This document shows positions 25,707-34,246 of a stretch of DNA of 64,000 nucleotides, piece by piece. Numbering within the stretch: the first letter of the stretch is position 1; every line of letters starts with the position of its first letter. Under the pieces are notes generated by a model, which ran no database searches, had not been told where the DNA came from, and worked only from the letters and a program-made list of their open reading frames with translations. Both the position numbers and the translations under genes were made by a program. This DNA comes from JAPLJU01 sp036725345 (GTDB lineage Bacteria; Desulfobacterota; Syntrophia; Syntrophales; UBA2192): the NCBI GenBank assembly GCA_036725345.1, contig DAIMEJ010000004.1, forward strand, positions 62,001 to 126,000. The letters run 5' to 3'.

Positions 25707-27359
25707 TCAAGTCCCGATACGGCCTGCATGCTCCCGCATACGCCGGCTCCGCGCGCGGCCCACGGCCAGAGAGACGACACCGAAAAACCCCAGCGCCATG
25801 GATAATTCCACGCCCAGGTGAAGCGCCACGAAAGCGAAGCCTATCAGGGGCAGCAGAGAAAGCCTGACAGCCGCCTTCAAGGCTTCTTGACCGGAAATGA
25901 AACGGGCAACGGGAGGCGAGAGATCTTCGTAGAGTCGCACCATGAAGTTCCCCGCTGCATGACCGCGAAGATACTCGTCCCTGAAATCCCTCAGGATCTG
26001 CACGTGTGGCTCCATCGGTGAGCCGAAGGCCGCCGTTGCGATGAAGCACCCGCCGCCTCCGCCGCCGCTGCTGCCTGGCTTAGACACGGGCGGGGTTTCA
26101 GCGCTTTGCGTGATGGTATAATCTGACCCCGCTATGGCAAGAGAGCCTATCCTTGTCGACGCAGTTGTATTTGCTGATACACTGTAGCTTATCTGTCCGT
26201 TCCCAGTGCCACTCGATCCGGAGGTCAGTGTAATCCAGTCGTCATTGCTGGTGGCGGTCCATTTGCAGTCAGCGCCGCAATTCAAAATGGCTGATCCTTC
26301 TGAGGCATTTGCCGAAACGGAAGCACCCGTGGACTGCAGGGCATATGAGCATGTGCCAGCGAAAGACACCCCGAGCGTCTGGAATTTTCTTGCGGTCGTG
26401 ATTGGCAGCATGGAGCAACCATAGTTCATCCGCATCTTCATTCGAAATAACCCATTCGGACGATCTCCCCCCGACGTTCCCCAACTGTTCAAAACGATCC
26501 AGTAATGGTTGGCAGGATCGGCATCATCGTCGTTATAACCGATAATGATGACCGCGTGACCCCCTCCCTCCGAAACATCATAACTCGTTCCGCAATAGGT
26601 ATCGGGATTCCAGGTTGCTGTTTCCGTCTGATGGTCCCAGAAATCGTAGAATTCATTCCACGCAGCCTGATTGGGGAGATAATACGAAAACCAAACCCCC
26701 TTACCCTGGTTGAGAATTGATTTGATGTTGAGAATCGCGTCGTCCTGGCCGACGCCAGTCGTCTCTATCGTCTGAACCACCAGGTCCGAAGAAAAGGGGT
26801 AATTCGTGGGGTACCAGGAGACGGAGCCACAGGCGCTGTCGCACGTCCCTTCGCCGTCGACGTACGCTGCCCCCGGATTGGTCCAGGGCACCGCGAAACC
26901 CCGGCTGTTATAGAAATCGACAAACATTGTGAGGTTACCGCCCTCGCATGCGCAGTCACCCGTCTTACAGGCATCGAGGAACTGGACGGAAAGGCGATCC
27001 TTGATCGCAAGCTGTGACTGGAGTGCGAGTTCCAGAACACCCGTCCCCGCCCAGGCCCAGCAGTTACCGCATTGCCCCTGGTTTCTCTGGGCAGGAACAT
27101 ATTGAATATTATCCAGGAGACTGAGAGACGAACCGACCTGCTGGTCTGCCGCTATCACAAGCCCGGACCGCACCCAGATGTCGATTTGCGCCCTCACAGC
27201 ATTCTCGTAGTCTCTCTCCCAACGGTTCAGGGTCAGCGCATCCGGGCGCATCAAGGCGGGCCGGGATTTAGGCATCTCCTGGGAGAACGCGCCGGACGGA
27301 GAGCCTGCGATCAAGACAAAGGCGAGAAGGAGGGCGGCGGCAATCCTCGTTTTCTTCAT
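25707..27359 (-). CDS. Secreted papain-like cysteine protease with BACON and CFI-box C terminus
   Basis: A 550-residue exported protease. After a signal peptide (1-26) comes a C1-family peptidase domain with the oxyanion Gln and nucleophile in NQGQCGNCWAWAG (Cys near 100), the catalytic His in GGGHAVIIIGYN and Asn in WIVLNSWGTSGG. A BACON-like beta-sandwich follows (about 345-425, with CKWTATSNDDWITLTSGSSG). A Gly-rich linker leads to CFIATAAFGSPMEPHVQILRDFRDEYL, the CFI-box C-terminal domain seen on exported proteins, then a hydrophobic helix and basic tail that may hold it at the membrane until sorting. Cysteine-rich loops suggest disulfides. The target is unknown; the BACON domain usually binds glycans or mucins. 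Confidence 0.9.
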   Translation of the reverse strand: MKKTRIAAALLLAFVLIAGSPSGAFSQEMPKSRPALMRPDALTLNRWERDYENAVRAQIDIWVRSGLVIAADQQVGSSLSLLDNIQYVPAQRNQGQCGNCWAWAGTGVLELALQSQLAIKDRLSVQFLDACKTGDCACEGGNLTMFVDFYNSRGFAVPWTNPGAAYVDGEGTCDSACGSVSWYPTNYPFSSDLVVQTIETTGVGQDDAILNIKSILNQGKGVWFSYYLPNQAAWNEFYDFWDHQTETATWNPDTYCGTSYDVSEGGGHAVIIIGYNDDDADPANHYWIVLNSWGTSGGDRPNGLFRMKMRMNYGCSMLPITTARKFQTLGVSFAGTCSYALQSTGASVSANASEGSAILNCGADCKWTATSNDDWITLTSGSSGTGNGQISYSVSANTTASTRIGSLAIAGSDYTITQSAETPPVSKPGSSGGGGGGCFIATAAFGSPMEPHVQILRDFRDEYLRGHAAGNFMVRLYEDLSPPVARFISGQEALKAAVRLSLLPLIGFAFVALHLGVELSMALGFFGVVSLAVGRARSRRMREHAGRIGT

Positions 27360-27454
27360 GGGGTTTTTTCCCTGTTCGTTTTATTGTGGCGGCGGTAAAG
27401 CCGCGGTGCTTCCTGTCGCTGCTGCAATCAGGAAGCGGTGTTGAAAGGGTCTTC

Positions 27455-27904
27455 TCAGCGGGGAGACGCCGCGCCTCCCGTCAGAGAGGGAAAATCAAAA
27501 ATAAGCGGCGTGCAGGTTCCTTTCTTGATCACCTGCAGGATGCAGTCATAGCGTTTGCCCGGCCGGATGTCAAATTTCTCGATGAAGGCCCTGCCGGGGG
27601 GATTCACCCGGTCGGGAAGCAGGCTGAAGGATCTTTCTTCCACCCGGGCGAAAGGCTCCTCGATCGGCCCGTCGGGGATGAATCGGAACTTGACGTCGTA
27701 CCGCTCGACGGCAGAAACAGGAACCGACTCCGATTTCGAGACGGAGATGATTTCCGCCTGTCCCGGGTAGCTCCGGTACTGGCAGGGCCCGCCGACCAGG
27801 GGCGTCTTTCCCGTACCCGATTCGGCCAAAGTACAGCCCAGAAGCAAACCCGGGATCACACTATACAGTATCGACAAAATCTTTGATTTCTTTATCAAAA
27901 CCAT
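27455..27904 (-). CDS. Small lipoprotein of unknown function
   Basis: A 149-residue protein with a lipoprotein signal (LSILYSVIPGLLLGC; acylated Cys about 22) and a domain with a beta-rich pattern, for example AEIISVSKSESVPV and RYDVKFRFIPDGPIEEPF. I do not recognise a family. The ATG at 27904 follows GGGGTGAG and is preferred over one at 27919. It lies about 95 bp upstream of the protease gene on the same strand, so the two secreted products may be coexpressed. Confidence 0.75.
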   Translation of the reverse strand: MVLIKKSKILSILYSVIPGLLLGCTLAESGTGKTPLVGGPCQYRSYPGQAEIISVSKSESVPVSAVERYDVKFRFIPDGPIEEPFARVEERSFSLLPDRVNPPGRAFIEKFDIRPGKRYDCILQVIKKGTCTPLIFDFPSLTGGAASPR

Positions 27905-28010
27905 GTTCTCACCCCGCATTTTTAAATGTGACTGAATTCCTTGAGATAATTTCCTGATGACAGAAATTGTCCATGCAAACCCCGGGCCCCCAAACCGTCC
28001 ATGAAAGCAA

Positions 28011-29132
28011 TCAGTCGAGCCGTTTTCTGAACCGGCTCAGGGAGCCGGCGAAGACCGCCACGCCGAGGAGGGCGAGCCCCAGGAACTGCGGCCAGAGGAT
28101 CTCGAGACCAACGCCTTTCAGGAAGATCCCCCGGATGACAACGAGCATGTACCTCAGGGGGATGAAGTAGGTCAGATACTGGACCGCGTCGGGCATGTTG
28201 GCGATGGGGAAGACAAACCCGGAGAGCATGAAGAAGGGGACGATGAAAAAAAAGGTTGTCATCATGGCCTGCTGCCTCGTCGATGAAATGGTGGATATGA
28301 AAAGACCGATGCCCAGTAAACTCAGGAGGAAGAGGCAGACGGCAAAAAAGAGCAGCGGGATGCTCCCCATCAGGGGAATCCCGAACCAGAAAACGGCAAA
28401 GGCCGTCACGACCATCATCTGGGCGAAGGCGATGAGGATGTAGGGAATCGTTTTCCCCGCGATGAATTCGGCGGGCTTGAGGGGGGTAACGATGAGTTGC
28501 TCCATGGTCCCGGCCTCTTTTTCCTTGATGATCGCCATGGAGGTGAGAAGGAGCGTCAGGATCATGACCAGCACGGCGACGATCCCGGGCACGAAGAAAT
28601 ACTGGCTTTCGAGGTTGGGGTTGTACCAGGTCCGGACGCGCCCGTCGATCTGTCCGTATTCGATCTTCCGGGGATAGAGTTCCTTCATGAATTTTTGATT
28701 CAGCCGGTCCAGCACGAGCTGCGTGTAGGCGATCCGCACGGCGGCGATATTGCTCATGCTGCCGTCCACGAGGATCTGGACTGCCGCCGTCTCCCCCTTT
28801 CGGATCCGCTCGCTGAAATCCGGCCCAATCTTGATGGCGAGATCCACCTTTCTCTCGAGGAGGAGACCCTCGAGGTCCCTGGAATTCGCGGGGTAGCGGG
28901 TGACCCGGAACACCGGGCTCCCCTCCAGGGCGTCTCTCAGCTCCCTGCTCTCCTTCGTGTGGGACTGGTCGAGCAACGCCACCTGGATGTCTCGGACGTC
29001 GGTGGAAACGACGTACCCGAAGACGAGGATCATGATGAACGGGGCGATAACGAGTATGGGCCGGTTCTTCGGATCCCTGAAGAGCTGGATGAATTCCTTT
29101 CTCACGAGTTCCCGGATCCTCAGCCACGACAT
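28011..29132 (-). CDS. ABC-2 type permease (YbhR-like)
   Basis: A 373-residue membrane protein of the ABC-2 exporter family: an N-terminal helix (PILVIAPFIMILVFGYVV), a large extracytoplasmic domain (about 45-170) and five C-terminal helices, with the conserved EKEAGTMEQLIVTPLKPAEF loop near residue 208. This is the YhhJ/YbhS/YbhR layout. It follows the companion permease by 1 bp, and two ATPases and an HlyD-type adaptor lie upstream, so it is half of a heterodimeric drug or small-molecule exporter. Confidence 0.93.
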   Translation of the reverse strand: MSWLRIRELVRKEFIQLFRDPKNRPILVIAPFIMILVFGYVVSTDVRDIQVALLDQSHTKESRELRDALEGSPVFRVTRYPANSRDLEGLLLERKVDLAIKIGPDFSERIRKGETAAVQILVDGSMSNIAAVRIAYTQLVLDRLNQKFMKELYPRKIEYGQIDGRVRTWYNPNLESQYFFVPGIVAVLVMILTLLLTSMAIIKEKEAGTMEQLIVTPLKPAEFIAGKTIPYILIAFAQMMVVTAFAVFWFGIPLMGSIPLLFFAVCLFLLSLLGIGLFISTISSTRQQAMMTTFFFIVPFFMLSGFVFPIANMPDAVQYLTYFIPLRYMLVVIRGIFLKGVGLEILWPQFLGLALLGVAVFAGSLSRFRKRLD

Positions 29133-29133
29133 T

Positions 29134-30267
29134 TCACATGCCCTCCCGTCTGAACGCGATGAGGGTCAGGGCGGCCAGCACGGCGTACATGGCGAATAAA
29201 ACGGCGTAACTCGGCCACAGCGCCGCGAGCCCCAGACCTCGCAGATAGAGCCCGTTCAGGATATCGATATAGTAGGTCGCCGGGACCACGTAGGTCACCC
29301 CCTGGATGACTTTCGGCATGTTGGCAACGGGAAAGACAAAGTCGGAAAGAAGGAGCGAGGGCAGGTAGGTGACGAGGAGTGCGACCTGGTTCGCCACCAG
29401 CTGGGATTTCGCCACCACGGAAATGAGAAGGCCCAGTCCCAGGGCCACGCAGAGATAGAGGGTCGTGGCCAGCACCATGAGCCAGAAGCTCGATTTCATG
29501 ACCACGCCGAAGAGAAACTGACCCATCAGCATGGCCACGAAGACATCGGTCATGGCGATGAAGAAATAGGGGATGGCTTTCCCCGTCAGGAATTCCTCGG
29601 CCCGGATGGGGAGCGACTTGATCGTCTCCATCGTCCCGTTTTCGTATTCCCGCGCAATCACGAGGGACGTCAGCATGGCGCCCACGATCATGATGATGAC
29701 GGCGATGATCCCCGGGATGATGAACTTCCGGCTCTCCAGATCCTCGTTGAACCAGACCCTGACGCGCCCCTCCACGGGAGGTTTCATCTTCTCCGTCCCC
29801 TGCCGGTTGAGGAAATCGACCAGGAGCCGGTTGTTGTAGCGCTCGATGAAGGCGGTGATGTAGCCGCGGGACAGGCTCGCAAAATTCGGGTCGCTCCCGT
29901 CGAGAAGGACCTGGAGCTGCGCCTTGCGGTCCGCCCGGATGTCGGCGGTCCAGCCCGGCGGGATGACGAGGACGATCGTCGTGCTCCCACGGTCCAGCTC
30001 CCTGACGGCGGCGTCTTCGTCGGGAAGGTGGGTGATCACGTCGAAGTAGGGAGAGGCGTCGACCTGGCGGATGAAATCCCGGCTCTCACTTGTCCGATCA
30101 TGGTCGACGACCATGACGCCCACGTTTTCCACGTCGAGGCTCAGGGCGTACCCGAAGAGCAGGATCAGCACGAGCGGCAGGACAAAGGCAAGATAGAGAC
30201 TCCTGAAGTCCCGGACCAGATGATAGTATTCCTTTCGGGCGGTGGCCCGGATGTTGGTGATCCTCAC
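29134..30267 (-). CDS. ABC-2 type permease (YbhS-like)
   Basis: A 377-residue paralogue of the neighbouring permease with the same layout: N-terminal helix (LAFVLPLVLILLFGYALSL), extracytoplasmic domain and a five-helix C-terminal bundle, with EYENGTMETIKSLPIRAEEFLTG as the coupling loop. Its start overlaps the second ATPase gene by 4 bp. In YbhFSR systems the two permeases form a heterodimer. Confidence 0.93.
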   Translation of the reverse strand: MRITNIRATARKEYYHLVRDFRSLYLAFVLPLVLILLFGYALSLDVENVGVMVVDHDRTSESRDFIRQVDASPYFDVITHLPDEDAAVRELDRGSTTIVLVIPPGWTADIRADRKAQLQVLLDGSDPNFASLSRGYITAFIERYNNRLLVDFLNRQGTEKMKPPVEGRVRVWFNEDLESRKFIIPGIIAVIIMIVGAMLTSLVIAREYENGTMETIKSLPIRAEEFLTGKAIPYFFIAMTDVFVAMLMGQFLFGVVMKSSFWLMVLATTLYLCVALGLGLLISVVAKSQLVANQVALLVTYLPSLLLSDFVFPVANMPKVIQGVTYVVPATYYIDILNGLYLRGLGLAALWPSYAVLFAMYAVLAALTLIAFRREGM

Positions 30268-31022
30268 GCGCCTCCGCTCCTGGACATCAGCTTGATGAAG
30301 ACATCGTTCAGGGTCGCGCCGGGGCGGTCGGGGAAGGCCTCCCGAATGATTTCGCGGGGACTCCCGATGGCCGCAATTTTCCCTTCGTTGATCATGACGA
30401 TGCGCTCACAGTTCAGCGCCTCGTCCATGTAATGGGTGGTCACGAAGACCGTGACCCCCTCGCGGGCAAGGTTTCCGATGAAATCCCAGAAGTGACGTCG
30501 CGCAATGGGATCCACCCCCGAGGTGGGTTCATCGAGGAACAGGATATCCGGGCGGTGAAGGAGCGCGCAACCCAGCGCCAGCCTCTGCCGCCATCCCGGG
30601 GGGAGCTCGCGGGTGAGTCTCGAGCTCACGTCCTGGAGCCGGGTCAGCTTGAGGGCCCACTCGATCCGCTCGGGCCACTGCCGCTCAGGCACTTCGTAGA
30701 CGCCCAGGTAAAAGCGGATGTTTTCAAAAGGCGTCAGCTCCTCGTAGAGTGAAAACTTCTGGGACATGTAGCCGATCGTTCTCTTGATCTCCTCGGACTG
30801 GGTGATGACATCGTAGCCGGCCACCCGGCCGGAACCCGCCGTGGGGGTGATGATGCCGCAGAGCATGCGAATCGTTGTGGATTTTCCCGCCCCGTTCGGG
30901 CCCAGGAAACCGAAAATCTCCCCCTTCCGGATCGAGAAGGAGACCCTGTCCACGGCCACGAAATCGCCGAACCGTTTCTCCAGGTCTTGCACCTGGACGA
31001 TGTCAGGGTCTGAAGCGGTCAT
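30264..31022 (-). CDS. ABC transporter ATP-binding protein (exporter)
   Basis: A 252-residue ATPase with Walker A GPNGAGKST, Walker B ILFLDEPTSGVDP and an H-loop (VTTHYMDEA). The signature region is RELPPGWRQRLALG, with PPGWRQR in place of LSGGQ, a divergence often seen in one half of asymmetric ABC-2 ATPase pairs (the YbhF C-terminal half type). The start overlaps the preceding ATPase gene by 20 bp. In E. coli the two ATPase domains are fused in YbhF; here they are separate polypeptides. Confidence 0.92.
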   Translation of the reverse strand: MTASDPDIVQVQDLEKRFGDFVAVDRVSFSIRKGEIFGFLGPNGAGKSTTIRMLCGIITPTAGSGRVAGYDVITQSEEIKRTIGYMSQKFSLYEELTPFENIRFYLGVYEVPERQWPERIEWALKLTRLQDVSSRLTRELPPGWRQRLALGCALLHRPDILFLDEPTSGVDPIARRHFWDFIGNLAREGVTVFVTTHYMDEALNCERIVMINEGKIAAIGSPREIIREAFPDRPGATLNDVFIKLMSRSGGA

Positions 31023-31764
31023 TCGCCACCTCCTGGTCCACCGCCTGGATGCGACGGATCAGGGCTTCCTCCAGGTTCGCAAAGGAGGCCCGGATCTCAT
31101 TCGGATCGGCCGCCTGCAGGAGCCGGGCACGATGCATCAGGGCGAGCCGATCGCATTTCTCCCCCTCGTCGAGATAGGCCGTTGAAACAACGATGGTCAT
31201 CCCCTCCCGTTTCATTTCCAGGAGAATCTCCCAGAACTCCTGCCGGGAGACGGGGTCCACCCCGTTGGTCGGCTCGTCGAGGATCAGGAGGGAAGGCTGG
31301 TGCACGAGCACGCAGGCGAGACCGAGTTTCTGCTTCATGCCGCCCGAGAGGTTCCCCGCGAGCCGGTCCAGGAAGGGTAAAAGATTGGAAAAGCCGAGAT
31401 AGCGCTCCCGTCGCTTCTCCCTTTCCGCTCCGCGGATGCCGAAAATATCCATGAAGAAAGCGAGGTTTTCCGCGACGGTGAGATCCTGGTAGAGCCCGAA
31501 GCGCTGGGGCATGTAACCGATGAGATCCTTGACCGCTCCTTTATCAGAGACCGCATCGAGGCCGTTCACAAGGATGCGCCCCGAGGTGGGTGGTATCATG
31601 GTGGCGATCATTCTCAGGAGGGTCGACTTCCCCGCGCCGTCCGAACCCACAAGCCCGAAAAGGGCCCCGCGATCGACGTCGAGGGACAGATGCTCGACGG
31701 CCGTGATGTCACCGAAGCGCTTCGCGACGTTTTCGACCTTGATAATAGGGCTGGCAGCTGTCAC
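31003..31764 (-). CDS. ABC transporter ATP-binding protein (exporter)
   Basis: A 253-residue ATPase with Walker A GSDGAGKST (Asp in the second position of the loop, as in the YbhF/CcmA-like N-terminal half), signature LSGGMKQKLGLA and Walker B LLILDEPTNGVDP. The switch region reads STAYLDEGEKCDR, with Tyr in place of the usual H-loop His, so this half may be the non-hydrolysing partner. It follows the HlyD adaptor gene by 33 bp. Confidence 0.92.
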   Translation of the reverse strand: MTAASPIIKVENVAKRFGDITAVEHLSLDVDRGALFGLVGSDGAGKSTLLRMIATMIPPTSGRILVNGLDAVSDKGAVKDLIGYMPQRFGLYQDLTVAENLAFFMDIFGIRGAEREKRRERYLGFSNLLPFLDRLAGNLSGGMKQKLGLACVLVHQPSLLILDEPTNGVDPVSRQEFWEILLEMKREGMTIVVSTAYLDEGEKCDRLALMHRARLLQAADPNEIRASFANLEEALIRRIQAVDQEVANDRFRP

Positions 31765-31797
31765 GGCGTTTTCCTGCCCGGCCTTCAGCCTTGCGCC

Positions 31798-32808
31798 TTA
31801 TTTCAGCCAGGCATCGGCGGGCATACCGGATTTGAGTTCGAGGTCAGGATTCGGCAGGATGATCTGAACGAGATAAACGAGCTTGACCCTCTCCTTCTGG
31901 GTCTGGATGATCTTGGGGGTGAATTCGCCCTCCGGGGAGATGTAGGACACGGTGCCGTGATACACCTTGCCGGGGAAGGTATCCACCTTGACTTCCGCTT
32001 TCTGGCCCGGCTTCACTTTGCCGATCTCCGTCTCCCCGACGAAGATTTTCAGCTTCACCTCGGAGAGGTCGGAGATTGTAAAAACCTGGCGGCCGGGAGA
32101 CACAACGACACCGGGCTCCACGTTTCGGCTCGTGATGATCCCGCTGTAGGGCGCCTTGAGCTGGGTATGGTTGAGTTGAATTTCAGCCAGATCCGCCGCC
32201 GCCTTCGAGGCCTTGACCTGTGCCGCAGCCGCTTCGATCTGTTTTCCGATCGATTCGAGATTCTGGAGGTTGCCCGTGGCCTGGCGGAGGACCGCCTCGG
32301 CTTCGGTGAGACGGGCGCGTGCCGTGTCGTGCGCCAGCGTCACCGCCTCCCATTCCTTTTTCGAAACGACCGCCCGCTCGTAAAGCCGATCGTAACGTTC
32401 CTTGTTGCTCCGGGCCTCGGCAAGGACGTCCTTCGCACTGGCCACACCGGCCTCCGCGCGCGTCACATCGGCCGGAAGCGTCTTGCGGTTGATCTCCAGG
32501 ACCGTCCTGAGCTGTTTAAGGCTCTCCTCGGCTTTTTTCAGGTTGGCCCTGGCCTGTTCAAGGGCCGCCACATACTCCTGACGGTCCAGTTCTGCAAGCA
32601 CCTGTTCCTTCGTCACCGACTGTCCTTCCTTCACATGAACCGTTGTCACACGGCCGTTCACCTGGAAGGCCAGTTCCGACTGGGTGGATTCGATGGTCCC
32701 CGAGTAATAGGTCTCCTGCAGCCTCGCCTTCCGCTGCCCGAGGTACACAAGAACGGCAACGGCCACGAACAGGGTGAGAAACACCGCCAGGATGATCTTT
32801 CTTCTCAA
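31798..32808 (-). CDS. HlyD-family periplasmic adaptor (YbhG-like)
   Basis: A 336-residue membrane fusion protein: one N-terminal helix (IILAVFLTLFVAVAVLVYLG), the first lipoyl half (ELAFQVNGRVTTVHVKEGQSV), a long alpha hairpin (about 95-200), the second lipoyl half (LKAPYSGIITSRNVEPGVVV) and a beta barrel. It links an ABC-2 exporter to an outer-membrane channel; no TolC-like gene is in the window. I chose a TTG start at 32808, since GGGAGG lies 7 nt upstream; the ATG further upstream (32874) has no ribosome site and adds an unlikely tail. First gene of the five-gene exporter operon. Confidence 0.9.
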   Translation of the reverse strand: MRRKIILAVFLTLFVAVAVLVYLGQRKARLQETYYSGTIESTQSELAFQVNGRVTTVHVKEGQSVTKEQVLAELDRQEYVAALEQARANLKKAEESLKQLRTVLEINRKTLPADVTRAEAGVASAKDVLAEARSNKERYDRLYERAVVSKKEWEAVTLAHDTARARLTEAEAVLRQATGNLQNLESIGKQIEAAAAQVKASKAAADLAEIQLNHTQLKAPYSGIITSRNVEPGVVVSPGRQVFTISDLSEVKLKIFVGETEIGKVKPGQKAEVKVDTFPGKVYHGTVSYISPEGEFTPKIIQTQKERVKLVYLVQIILPNPDLELKSGMPADAWLK

Positions 32809-32936
32809 GGTGCATCCTCCCTGATGGAAAGACAAGGTCGTGAAAGGGGTGATGAATCGCCGCCAGACTACCATCGGCGCGTTAAATTCTCAAGGGAATT
32901 GATGCAAAAAGGATGTCTGGGAGAGGATCTTGGCGG

Positions 32937-33245
32937 TCAGGCCGGCATCTTCACTTCGAAATGCTGATTCAGCCGCTGGGCCGAGAAAAGCGAGAAAAGA
33001 TCACTGCAGGCATTGACGACACAGAGCCTTCCGCCCTTCCTCTTCAGGGCGTTATGCGTGGCGATCAGAACACCGAGCCCGATGGAGTCGATCATGCGAA
33101 CACCGGTGAGATCAACGACGATCCGCTGAATCCCTTCTTCCATGAGCGACCAGAGGCTTCGCCGGAGCTCCTGCGCGTTAGAGGCAATGATATCCCGGCC
33201 CGGCACGACGACATTGCACTGTTCCTTTTGATCGTTCTCTTTCAT
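32937..33245 (-). CDS. STAS-domain anti-sigma factor antagonist-like protein
   Basis: A 102-residue single STAS domain (SpoIIAA/RsbV type). The phosphorylatable serine is in VRMIDSIGLGVLIATHNAL, so it can be switched by a kinase. It is the last gene of a minus-strand cluster with an RsbW-like kinase, a PP2C phosphatase and a second STAS protein. By family it binds the kinase when dephosphorylated. No sigma factor gene lies in the window, so the released output is unknown. Confidence 0.9.
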   Translation of the reverse strand: MKENDQKEQCNVVVPGRDIIASNAQELRRSLWSLMEEGIQRIVVDLTGVRMIDSIGLGVLIATHNALKRKGGRLCVVNACSDLFSLFSAQRLNQHFEVKMPA

Positions 33246-33344
33246 TTGAAGAAATTCTCCTCCATGGACTTTCAGGTCCCCTTCGAGCCGAACATGCGAA
33301 GCGGACAGCCGGGAACCGGGTCCGTTTCGATCCCCCCGCCGGCA

Positions 33345-33662
33345 TCAGGGCGCTTTCCCGATTTCGAAGTGCCGGTCCAGCTGCATGGCCGCGAAGAGAT
33401 CATAGATCTCCCTTGAAACATTGGCGACGGCAAGTTTCACCCCTTTCTTACGAAAGGCGTTATGGGCGGCGATCAGGACGCCGAGGCCGACAGAGTCCAC
33501 CATCCGGACATGGCTCAAGTCCAGAACAAGAGACACGGGGCTCTTCCTCAGCACGGAACGAACCTGCTTTCTGAAGTCTTCTATCGTCGACGCCACAAGG
33601 TCGCCGTTAGGTTGCAACACGCTCGGCGCGCCCTTTGTCCTTACCCTGCTTTTGGTCCCCAT
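33345..33662 (-). CDS. STAS-domain anti-sigma factor antagonist-like protein
   Basis: A 105-residue STAS domain closely related to its neighbour (VRMVDSVGLGVLIAAHNAF with the conserved serine). Two tandem antagonists served by one kinase suggest separate thresholds or partners. The start has GGGGTATC just upstream. Confidence 0.9.
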   Translation of the reverse strand: MGTKSRVRTKGAPSVLQPNGDLVASTIEDFRKQVRSVLRKSPVSLVLDLSHVRMVDSVGLGVLIAAHNAFRKKGVKLAVANVSREIYDLFAAMQLDRHFEIGKAP

Positions 33663-33761
33663 GATACCCCCTGGCGATCGGCATCGCCGTATGATGTGTC
33701 TTTCGTTTTCCCGCAGCGGCCTCCCCGGAAGAGGCCTGCCAAATGTTTGTGCGCCGCCGTC

Positions 33762-34178
33762 CTATCTAAACCGCAGCACCAGGCGATTCCCCTTGTCATT
33801 GAACCGGACTTCCGAGGCGTACTGCCGCATGATGAAAAGACCACGGCCGGATTCAGACCGAACCCTGGGTTTGCCTTTCATATGCTGTTTCCAGTCAAAT
33901 CCCGCCCCCTCATCTTCGATCTCCATCACCAGATCACCCTCGTCCACGTGAATCCCGTAGCGGATCAGCTTTCGCGGATTTTTTTTGTTGCCGTGCAGGA
34001 TCGCGTTGGTAAGCGCCTCCCTCATCGACAGCAGGATCCGGAAGGTTTTCTCCTGGACACCCAGCCGCGACAGGAAATTCTCCGTCTCCCGGCTGACCGC
34101 ATCGACCTGTTCCAGCGCGGAAGAGAACAGGATGGTCAGATGTTCGGACAATGTGCGGACTTCAAACGTCGTGTTCAT
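33762..34178 (-). CDS. RsbW-like anti-sigma kinase
   Basis: A 138-residue GHKL ATPase of the RsbW/SpoIIAB kind. N box MREALTNAILHGNKKNP, then IEDEGAGFDW and GRGLFIMRQYASEV supply the ATP-binding motifs. Such kinases phosphorylate STAS partners on serine and hold a sigma factor or other target. The two STAS genes downstream and the PP2C gene upstream make the classical partner-switch set. Confidence 0.9.
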   Translation of the reverse strand: MNTTFEVRTLSEHLTILFSSALEQVDAVSRETENFLSRLGVQEKTFRILLSMREALTNAILHGNKKNPRKLIRYGIHVDEGDLVMEIEDEGAGFDWKQHMKGKPRVRSESGRGLFIMRQYASEVRFNDKGNRLVLRFR

Positions 34179-34246
34179 ATCCTCGAATTCACGATGGGTA
34201 ATCCATCCTCCCGGAACGTACGTCCTCTGCGCCGGAAAGGCCCCGG

